From assembly GCA_029940345.1 (NCBI GenBank), contig JAOZRC010000075.1, positions 1-13,172 of the forward strand: a stretch of DNA of 13,172 nt, given 5' to 3'. Positions 7,443 to 13,172 of this stretch are shown here, in pieces. The notes under the pieces were generated by a model. That model did no database searches and was not told where the DNA came from. It was given only the letters and a program-made list of their open reading frames with translations. The DNA is from Desulfobacterales bacterium (GTDB lineage Bacteria; Desulfobacterota; Desulfobacteria; Desulfobacterales; JAUCGF01). The position numbers were made by a program, and so were the translations under genes. Positions within the stretch are counted from its first letter, which is position 1, and each line of letters begins with the position of its first letter.

Positions 7443-7536
7443 GGCGTCCTTCATGTAGTTGACACTTATTTTGAATTGTAGATTTTTTTAAAAAATCGTT
7501 CTGCAGTAAAGTGCAGGCTGACCAATGAAGGATGCC
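7443..7536. repeat. MITE-like element, copy 2 (12-bp terminal inverted repeats, one mismatch)
   Basis: The ends are GGCGTCCTTCAT and ATGAAGGATGCC, complementary at 11 of 12 positions. The core CCTTCAT/ATGAAGG and interior words (GTAGTT, AATTGTA, GTAAAG) match copy 1 at 6940-7060 in the same orientation. A palindromic GATTTTTT/AAAAAATC (about 7481-7497) in the middle could serve as a terminator for the gene ending at 7436. Confidence 0.58.
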
Positions 7537-7544
7537 TAAAATTA

Positions 7545-7568
7545 TATCAGTATCAGTATCAGTATCAG
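7545..7568. repeat. Hexanucleotide tandem repeat (TATCAG)4
   Basis: Four exact copies of TATCAG in tandem, followed by TATAATTATA. It is intergenic, with no sign of coding. Repeats of this kind can vary in copy number between strains. Confidence 0.9.
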
Positions 7569-7607
7569 TATAATTATAACCAAACAACTTCCCCATAAGG
7601 CTTCCAC

Positions 7608-7642
7608 CGTGTGTAATTCACGACGGTCGTGAATTACACACG
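7608..7642. repeat. Near-perfect palindrome with 17-bp arms, flanked by GCTTCCAC direct repeats
   Basis: CGTGTGTAATTCACGAC (7608-7624) and GTCGTGAATTACACACG (7626-7642) are exact complements around one central G. GCTTCCAC occurs just before (7600-7607) and at the end (7642-7649), as if duplicated. The one-base loop is unusual for a terminator RNA hairpin; a cruciform, a protein-binding site or a palindromic mobile repeat fits as well. Confidence 0.85.
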
Positions 7643-7651
7643 CTTCCACTC

Positions 7652-7677
7652 CTAAAAATGGGGGACTCTATTTTTAG
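7652..7677. repeat. 8-bp inverted repeat
   Basis: CTAAAAAT (7652-7659) and ATTTTTAG (7670-7677) pair around a 10-base loop containing GGGGGACTCT. It lies about 125 bases past the NamZ stop. It is AT-rich and weak as a terminator. Confidence 0.45.
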
Positions 7678-7685
7678 CCACTTTT

Positions 7686-7794
7686 GACGGATTCGAAAAA
7701 AGTCTGAAAATTACCATTTTGTTATTTCCCCACCGACAAATTCAAATAATTACAAAGATGATTTTGTGAAATTTTGACTTTTTACGAGTTCATC
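7686..7794. repeat. Imperfect 19-bp inverted repeat with long spacer, MITE-like
   Basis: The arms 7686-7704 and 7776-7794 (GACTTTTTACGAGTTCATC) are complementary at 15 of 19 positions. The right arm ends 9 bases from the NamZ stop. Words such as GACGGATTCG and GACTTTTTACGAG feel familiar as dispersed intergenic repeats in Desulfobacterota genomes, but that is recollection only. Confidence 0.45.
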
Positions 7795-7802
7795 ACCGTT
7801 AC

Positions 7803-8975
7803 TTAAGAATAAAGATAAAACTCGCGGCTTATTCTTTTAAATTCATTCAGTGATGGCTGCCATGAACGGACGATTTCATCAAGGCTGTCAAGATTTTCAA
7901 TACGACGTCGGATCTGTTTATCCCCGATAATGAGATCTATGGGAAAGCGATGATATTCGTATTCATACGGTGGTGATTTCCATTGGAAACTTTCCCGATG
8001 ATGACTGATAACGGCTTGAAGCAGTCTCAATGAAGTGATATAGGGTTGGTAAGCGAATGGATCTGTAACGTGTAATTGAAATCCGCAACATTGCTGACTT
8101 TTCCATTTATTCGCGGTGGGTTCAAAAACAATCGGTCTGAAAAAGACACCCGGAATTGTATACTGTCTCAATGCGATAAGAATCAGATCCGTTTCAATAA
8201 ACGGAGCGCCACAAAGTTCGAACGGTTGGGTCGTTCCCCGTCCCTCCGAAATATTTGTCCCTTCCCATATAACCTGGCCCGGGTAAACCATGGCTGATGA
8301 TGGCGTCGGCAGGTTCGGCGATGGCGGAATCCAGGGAAGACCGGTGTCACTGAAATACATCTGTCGATTCCATCCGGTAAGTGCCACTACTTCAAGTTCA
8401 CAATTAATCCGAAAATGAGTGTTGAATAAACGAGCCAGTTCACCAATGGTTAGGCCATGACGCATTGGGATGGGATAGCGGCCGACAAATGAAGCATATT
8501 CAGGCGACAGACAATTTCCTTCAATTACAGTGCCATTGATAGGATTGGGACGGTCCAGCACGAGGACCTTCTTTCCATACTTTCGGGCGGATTCAAGACA
8601 ATATGCCATTGTATAAATAAAGGTGTATACACGCGTCCCGACATCTTGCAAATCAATGATCAGAATATCAATGGGATCAAACATTCGTTTAGTCGGAATG
8701 CGCGTTTGGCCGTAAAGACTGAAAACAGGTATATTTAAAGTAGGATCTGTCATATCGTCTGAGGCAACCATGTTGTCCTGTTTTTCCGCATGGAATCCGT
8801 GTTGGGGAGAGTATAAGGCTGTAAGGCGTCCTGGCAATTTACGTGCGATGAGTTCCCGAGCGTGACGGAGTTTAGCGTTTACGGAGGCCGGATTGCAGAG
8901 CAGTCCCAAGCGATGGCCTCGAACCCAGAACGGTGGTGATTCAATAAAATTTTCAAGCCCGGAGCGCACGCGCAT
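7803..8975 (-). CDS. namZ: NamZ-type exo-beta-N-acetylmuramidase (DUF1343)
   Basis: A 390-residue full-length DUF1343 protein. The founding member, Bacillus subtilis NamZ (YbbC), removes MurNAc from the non-reducing ends of peptidoglycan fragments. Family landmarks appear in order: SPQHGF (56-61), DLQDVGTRVYT (108-118), DRPNPI (141-146), RHGLTIGELA (172-181), TGLPWIPPSPNLPT (211-224), EGTNISEGRGTTQPFE (238-253) and GAPF (256-259). The first is PQHG where I recall PEHG as usual. No signal peptide is visible, unlike secreted relatives, so the enzyme probably acts in the cytoplasm on imported muropeptides or sugars. The ATG lies 2 bases after the stop of the hybrid kinase gene, with AAGGA about 12 bases upstream inside that gene. 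This suggests translational coupling and a shared transcript. Together with the MurU-AmgK fusion 4 kb away it suggests MurNAc salvage. Confidence 0.88.
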   Translation of the reverse strand: MRVRSGLENFIESPPFWVRGHRLGLLCNPASVNAKLRHARELIARKLPGRLTALYSPQHGFHAEKQDNMVASDDMTDPTLNIPVFSLYGQTRIPTKRMFDPIDILIIDLQDVGTRVYTFIYTMAYCLESARKYGKKVLVLDRPNPINGTVIEGNCLSPEYASFVGRYPIPMRHGLTIGELARLFNTHFRINCELEVVALTGWNRQMYFSDTGLPWIPPSPNLPTPSSAMVYPGQVIWEGTNISEGRGTTQPFELCGAPFIETDLILIALRQYTIPGVFFRPIVFEPTANKWKSQQCCGFQLHVTDPFAYQPYITSLRLLQAVISHHRESFQWKSPPYEYEYHRFPIDLIIGDKQIRRRIENLDSLDEIVRSWQPSLNEFKRISREFYLYS

Positions 8976-8977
8976 TA

Positions 8978-11677
8978 TTAAACACTTTCCTTGCTAAACA
9001 CCCACTGTTGGAGCTTTTCCAGGATAATCGCTTTTTTGATAGGTTTGGCTGTATAGTCATTCATGCCCACCAGATAGCATTTCTTTTTGAATTCCTTGGT
9101 AGCGTGAGCTGTCATGGCGATAATCGGAATATTAAAGCCCTTGTCCCTGATTGTTTTAGTTGCCTCCAGGCCATCCATCTCCGGCATCTGAATGTCCATA
9201 AAAATCAAGTCAAAGCTTTCAGGTGAAGTAGTGAATTTCGCAACAGCTTCCTTCCCGTTGGCGGCAACTTCCACCTGATGTCCCGCTTTTTTGAGCATCA
9301 TGCTAGCGAGTTTTTGATTAACCGGGTTATCTTCTGCCAGCAAGATACGCGCTTTATGCGGTCTATTTTTTTCCAGTGGAGATGAATTTTTTGCATGTCG
9401 AATTTTTGGCATATCATCCGTTTGGTTGTCAGCGCCAGCGATCGGTCTGTCGTTGAAAATTTGTTCCAACATTTTCAGAAGCTCGCGTCTTCTGACAGGT
9501 TTGTTTAAAAAGCCATAAAAAACGGCGCCTTTTGAATCAAGGCGATGATGACGTTCTGTTAAGGGAGATATTGCTATCAATGGGATATCAGGAAATTGAT
9601 AACGAGGATCCCGAATCAGTTGCGCAACATCATATCCATTCATTCCCGGCATCTGAATATCAATAATTCCTATGTCAAAGGGTTGCACTGTTGATTGTGC
9701 GTTTTGTATGAGAGAGATCGCGGAGTGGCCATCGACAGAAACAGTGACATCCATTTTGGCAGATACTAAAATATTTTGGATAATATCTAAATTTGATTGA
9801 TGGTCATCAATGACAAACACTTTTTTATTTGCCAGGGATTCAGGTAAATTATTTTTAATACGCGTTGTAGACGGTTTGCCAAACCAAGCGGTAAAATGAA
9901 AACAGCTTCCTTTGCCAATTTCACTTTCAACCCAAATATCTCCACCCATTAGGTTTACAATTTGCTTGCTTATAGGAAGACCTAATCCGGTGCCGCCGTA
10001 TTTTTTGGTTGTTGAGGCGTCCGCTTGCTGAAAAAGCGAAAAGATATTGACAATTTCCTCTTTAATAATGCCAATTCCGGTATCTTCAACGGTGCCATGT
10101 ATTTTCAGACGTTCATCAGTTTGGTCTTCGATATATAGGGAAAGTATGATTTGGCCTTCATGAGTGAATTTGACGGCGTTTCCCATCAAATTAATCAAAA
10201 CCTGGCGATAAAGTTTCTGATCCCCAATAACCGATGGAAAGATATTTTTATCAATTTGGCAAAGAATTTCAATTTTTTCAGATTCTATATTTGGAGAGAT
10301 CAGATCACAGACATCATAAGCCGTGTTTTCAAGATCAAATTTGCCTTCATTAATTTCAAGTTCACCCGCTTCGATTTTTGAAAAATCTAAAATATCATTA
10401 ACAAGCGCAAGCAGCGTTTCAGCACTTTTTCGTGTTGTATTGACATAATCAACCTGATCTTTATTTAAATCAGTTTCAATCAGAAGGTCGGTAAAACCGA
10501 TTACGGCGTTTAAGGGCGTTCGAATTTCATGGCTCATATTAGCCAAAAATTCACTTTTGGCCATATTGGCAACTTTGGCTTCCATCGCCATTTTATTCGC
10601 TTTGATCATCGCTTCATGAAGTTTTTTATTGCTTTCTGAAAGATCGGCAGTGCGTTCCTTTACCATCTCATCAAGATGATCCCGATGCTTCCTTAATTCT
10701 TCCGCTGTACGTTTGTGTTGTTCAATTTCTCCTTCAAGATCTTTATTTTTTTCCTGGATTTCTGCTGCTAGCTCTTCATTCCGTTCAAAGACCCATGAAA
10801 AGCGTTTAATCAGATTTCTCTGATCATGTAATTCCTGGCTCTTTTTTTGCATATCATAATTGAGTTCATCCATTCTTTTTGACATTCGAGTAATAATGTT
10901 GAACCAAGGTATCCAACTAGGAGGGGCCTTTTGATCGAGTGAGGAGTCTTCCCCCCTGCTTTTAGCTATCAGATAGTTTAAGAAAAATTCGCTTGGTCGG
11001 ATGAACCACCGATACAATAACAGGATAAACAGAAATGTTGAAATGCATATGGCGGCAAAAAGGCCAGATGACAAAAAATCGTTTCGTAATAATAATACCT
11101 CTGCAATGGATTTTTGTTTTTTTAAGAAGTAGATATCAAACGACACTGCTGAAAGCGGAATCTTGATTACTCGCCATTCATCGATTTTTACCAATGTGTT
11201 ATCAGCAAGGTTTAAAAGGTTGTCACGTTGACTCGAAAATATTTGAAGCTCTTTATTTGTAGGTAGTTCATGGTTCAGTGTATTGGAAATATTGATTTGA
11301 TGAAACGTTTCGTTTCCACGGTTACGCATAAACAAAACACCGCCACATTGGTAATAATAATTATCTGCAAGCAGTATTAAACTATCCCTCATTTTTTGTA
11401 TATTAGGGTTTGAAGAATTGTTTGAGGTAGAAGCGCTATTCGTTTTTGCAAGGTGAGTATCAATGATTTTAAGGGAGGTTATCAGGTGGTTTTTTAAAAT
11501 TTTACCACAATTGCTATTTTCTTGGATAGATTTATAAGCGACCATCGAAAATAGCATCGCATAAATACCTACCAGGATAGCTAACAGAAACAACTGCTGC
11601 CTTAACTGAAATCGTATGGTATGCTTTTGAGGCGTTATCGGAGCGTGTTTACCGGATGCGGTCATGCATGACACCAT
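8978..11677 (-). CDS. Hybrid sensor histidine kinase with two receiver domains
   Basis: About 899 residues. TM1 (27-49) and TM2 (204-226) enclose a periplasmic sensor region of about 155 residues with no family I recognise. A long coiled coil (about 266-360) leads to HisKA with [10 protein letters not shown] (His383), then HATPase_c with NLMGNA (Asn500), DTGIGI (Asp532) and GGTGLGL (561-567). REC1 (619-738) has the acidic pair Asp624/Asp625, phospho-acceptor Asp673 and Lys726, with Ser704 at the Thr switch position. REC2 (776-893) has Glu782/Asp783, phospho-acceptor Asp828, Thr856 and Lys878. No HPt domain follows, so any relay output needs a separate HPt protein or regulator, and none is encoded here. 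The start is uncertain: a GTG at 11734 and an ATG at 11665 are alternatives, none with a strong ribosome site. NamZ follows after 2 bases, hinting that the sensed signal concerns the envelope; that is inference. Confidence 0.92.
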   Translation of the reverse strand: MVSCMTASGKHAPITPQKHTIRFQLRQQLFLLAILVGIYAMLFSMVAYKSIQENSNCGKILKNHLITSLKIIDTHLAKTNSASTSNNSSNPNIQKMRDSLILLADNYYYQCGGVLFMRNRGNETFHQINISNTLNHELPTNKELQIFSSQRDNLLNLADNTLVKIDEWRVIKIPLSAVSFDIYFLKKQKSIAEVLLLRNDFLSSGLFAAICISTFLFILLLYRWFIRPSEFFLNYLIAKSRGEDSSLDQKAPPSWIPWFNIITRMSKRMDELNYDMQKKSQELHDQRNLIKRFSWVFERNEELAAEIQEKNKDLEGEIEQHKRTAEELRKHRDHLDEMVKERTADLSESNKKLHEAMIKANKMAMEAKVANMAKSEFLANMSHEIRTPLNAVIGFTDLLIETDLNKDQVDYVNTTRKSAETLLALVNDILDFSKIEAGELEINEGKFDLENTAYDVCDLISPNIESEKIEILCQIDKNIFPSVIGDQKLYRQVLINLMGNAVKFTHEGQIILSLYIEDQTDERLKIHGTVEDTGIGIIKEEIVNIFSLFQQADASTTKKYGGTGLGLPISKQIVNLMGGDIWVESEIGKGSCFHFTAWFGKPSTTRIKNNLPESLANKKVFVIDDHQSNLDIIQNILVSAKMDVTVSVDGHSAISLIQNAQSTVQPFDIGIIDIQMPGMNGYDVAQLIRDPRYQFPDIPLIAISPLTERHHRLDSKGAVFYGFLNKPVRRRELLKMLEQIFNDRPIAGADNQTDDMPKIRHAKNSSPLEKNRPHKARILLAEDNPVNQKLASMMLKKAGHQVEVAANGKEAVAKFTTSPESFDLIFMDIQMPEMDGLEATKTIRDKGFNIPIIAMTAHATKEFKKKCYLVGMNDYTAKPIKKAIILEKLQQWVFSKESV

Positions 11678-11889
11678 AATCGTTGAATCCCGAAATAAAA
11701 AATCAGAGACGTCAAAATGAAAAAGACAAAACACCGAGGGAAATTCAGTATGAATCCAAAATGTAATTGGAAGCTATCAGCTGTTTCATTAGCCTAGCAT
11801 GTTTTAGAGATTCTTCATGACGAATGCTATAACTATCAGTTTCACAATAAATACTCAAGAAGCTTAATTACAACCATCATATTTAATAT

Positions 11890-12603
11890 TTAGCGCATTT
11901 TAAAAATAAATTGCAGTTTAGAAGATCCGATTTCGATAAGATCGTATTCTTTAAGCAGTACCTCGGAAGTGATCGTCTGGGAATAAATTTTGGGTTTGGC
12001 GCGACCTTTAACATGACTCAAATAATAGCCTTTCTCTTTTTTTAGTATCATGGCAGCCGTTTTACCCACCATAAACCCACGTATAACGACATCGGATAAA
12101 GGGCTTTTCCCTATTTTAGTGACTTTGCCAGTGAGTTCAAACTCACCTTTGCCGCCCTCAACATACGTTAAAACACCCACCGGTTTTTTATCACTTTCCT
12201 GGGATACAATATTAGAAACGCCTTTAGCCAAAAGAGAGCGGTGTTGAGATGTGTCAATTGCAATGGTTTTTAAGCCCTCATCTTCAACGGTTGCGGCAGG
12301 GGCGGACTCTTCGTCAAGATAAGCAAAGATCATAGACTGATTTCCGATTGTAATGATATCTTTATGATCCAGCCTTCGATAAATAACGAGTTGATTATTG
12401 ATAAACGACCCATTACTGCTTTGGTTATCCGCTAGGAAAAACGCGTCGTCATCCCATTCGATAGTAGCGTGATGTCCAGATACAGCCGGGTTGTTTATAA
12501 CAATATCATTATCATCAATTCGACCAATTCGCAGTGATTTTCCTTTTTCAAGCTGATACCGATGAATCTTATTATCATCGGTTTTTAAGCTGATAACAGG
12601 CAT
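11890..12603 (-). CDS. FHA-domain protein with a second, degenerate FHA-like domain
   Basis: A 237-residue soluble protein. Residues 1-95 form a canonical FHA domain, a phosphothreonine-peptide reader: IGRIDDNDIVI (Gly27, Arg28), SGHHA (Ser42, His45) and SSNGSFINN (Asn64, Gly65), closing with DIITIGNQSMIFA. A variable linker (96-140) leads to a second FHA-like unit (about 143-235) with KIGKSPLSDVVIRG, KGYYLSHV and DLIEIGSSKLQFIF. Here the GR pair is GK and the Ser-x-x-His motif reads VGKTAA, so it likely lost phosphopeptide binding. AAGGA lies 7 bases before the ATG, fixing the start. No Ser/Thr kinase is encoded in the window to supply a partner. The hybrid kinase gene lies downstream on the same strand after about 210 bases, possibly with its own promoter. 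Confidence 0.9.
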   Translation of the reverse strand: MPVISLKTDDNKIHRYQLEKGKSLRIGRIDDNDIVINNPAVSGHHATIEWDDDAFFLADNQSSNGSFINNQLVIYRRLDHKDIITIGNQSMIFAYLDEESAPAATVEDEGLKTIAIDTSQHRSLLAKGVSNIVSQESDKKPVGVLTYVEGGKGEFELTGKVTKIGKSPLSDVVIRGFMVGKTAAMILKKEKGYYLSHVKGRAKPKIYSQTITSEVLLKEYDLIEIGSSKLQFIFKMR

Positions 12604-12816
12604 AACTAATTCCTTTATTAAATTTCAAATTAAATCAGAACTTTCCCGTAGCTAACCCTTTGAAACTATTGATACCGAGAGGGGGGCGGACTTCCAAGTT
12701 GTTGTACTAGGTTACGCCATATTGATTCAAAATAATTGTATCATGTAAAGATTACATAAACAAAACAAAACATCAACCTTTTCTGTTCACCAATTTATTA
12801 CTTAAAGAAAAAAACA

Positions 12817-12943
12817 GGCTACCAACATAAGCCGGGACACTAATGTAACGGGGAAAGCTGCTCCTCGTCGTTCATAGCGGAATCAAGGTTGAAGAAGCGG
12901 AACAGCTTTCCGCTTTACTTTGTCCCGCCTTGTGCTGGTAGCC
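12817..12943. mobile_element. MITE-like palindromic element with 7-bp direct repeats
   Basis: Arms 12817-12864 and 12899-12943 are reverse complements at about 38 of 45 aligned positions with a 3-base gap; the outermost 8 bases (GGCTACCA/TGGTAGCC) are perfect. The loop is 34 bases. AAAAACA stands immediately outside both ends (12810-12816 and 12944-12950), as expected of a target-site duplication. The element is far too short to encode a transposase, so it would need one in trans. Confidence 0.72.
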
Positions 12944-13051
12944 AAAAACAGATCAATACGAATGTGACCAAAACAATTAGGAATGCGAATTAAAAAATAG
13001 AACTGATTTAGGCATTCTTCATTAGTCGGTTTACACATTTTTAATGTAGGG

Positions 13052-13120
13052 TGGGCAGAGTGTAACGGAACCCACCGCACCGAATTGCCATAAATGGTGG
13101 GTTCCGTTACACTTTGCCCC
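13052..13120. repeat. 25-bp inverted repeat around a 19-base loop
   Basis: Arms 13052-13076 and 13096-13120 match at 23 of 25 positions, centred on GTGTAACGGAACCCACC. The arms are GC-rich against AT-rich surroundings. Motifs of the GTAGGGTGGGC...CCCACC type are, as I recall, dispersed repeats in many environmental proteobacteria. No clear direct repeats flank it. It could also work as a transcription terminator, though no T-run follows. Confidence 0.7.
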
Positions 13121-13172
13121 AGCAATTCTAATTATAAAAATGTAGCATAAAAACGATAAGTTAAACAGATAT

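Larger units (their letters stand above)
7437..7802. other. Repeat-dense intergenic region between convergent genes
   Basis: No gene is visible between the plus-strand small gene and the leftward NamZ gene. The stretch holds, in order, a MITE-like element (7443-7536), a hexanucleotide tandem repeat (7545-7568), a 17-bp-arm palindrome (7608-7642), an 8-bp stem (7652-7677) and a long-spaced inverted repeat (7686-7794). Any of the stems could help terminate the converging transcripts. Confidence 0.6.
12604..13172. other. Non-coding region with two long inverted repeats
   Basis: I see no real gene. The leftward FHA gene starts at its left edge. It holds a 127-base palindromic element (12817-12943) flanked by a 7-base direct repeat and a second 25-bp-arm inverted repeat (13052-13120). 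A GC-rich patch near 12678-12715, including GAGGGGGGCGGACTTCC, stands out from the AT-rich surroundings and may be another repeat remnant. Confidence 0.55.

Noticed and set aside
7402..7596. Minus-strand open frame of 64 codons
   Set aside because: It overlaps the end of the small plus-strand gene, the repeat element and the hexamer tract (giving a TDTDTD run).
12883..13125. Minus-strand open frame of 80 codons
   Set aside because: It is composed of the arms of two inverted repeats and has no protein-like features.
1..13172. CRISPR array, prophage or complete insertion sequence
   Set aside because: No regularly spaced direct repeats, phage genes, transposase or integrase were found; only short palindromic repeats are present.

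Overview
The window looks like a chromosomal segment of an AT-rich Gram-negative bacterium. An outer-membrane Pal/OmpA-type lipoprotein and a PlsB-type acyltransferase point to a diderm. My best guess is a member of Desulfobacterota, perhaps a repeat-rich Desulfobacterales lineage. That guess rests on the gene mix, on intergenic repeats that feel familiar from that group, and on a small membrane protein resembling MamI. It is inference; no marker gene in the window fixes the taxon. All genes but one lie on the minus strand.

Reading along the plus coordinates: a hairpin (1-31) lies beyond a Pal-like lipoprotein gene (81-728). A two-tRNA unit follows (Val-TAC then Asp-GTC, 1404 down to 1226) with a textbook promoter at 1433-1461. 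Next is an envelope-metabolism group transcribed leftward: plsB (3891-6539), a fused nucleotidyltransferase/sugar kinase that looks like MurU joined to AmgK (2141-3853), and a small protein with a degenerate J-domain (1691-2077). A repeat-dense region (about 6700-7800) surrounds the only plus-strand gene, a 90-residue membrane/coiled-coil protein (7164-7436). To its right, a hybrid sensor histidine kinase (8978-11677) is followed after 2 bases by a NamZ-type (DUF1343) exo-muramidase gene (7803-8975). A tandem FHA-like protein gene (11890-12603) precedes the kinase. The right end (12604-13172) is non-coding and holds two long inverted repeats, one bounded by a 7-base direct repeat.

The functional thread is the cell envelope. 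NamZ enzymes release MurNAc from peptidoglycan fragments; AmgK phosphorylates MurNAc at C1; MurU turns MurNAc-1-phosphate into UDP-MurNAc. The window therefore holds candidates for three steps of an anabolic MurNAc salvage route, two of them fused in one polypeptide, with the muramidase apparently translated together with a sensor kinase. Pal binds peptidoglycan and PlsB starts phospholipid synthesis. No complete mobile element, CRISPR array or prophage is visible, but the intergenic regions carry several MITE-like palindromes.
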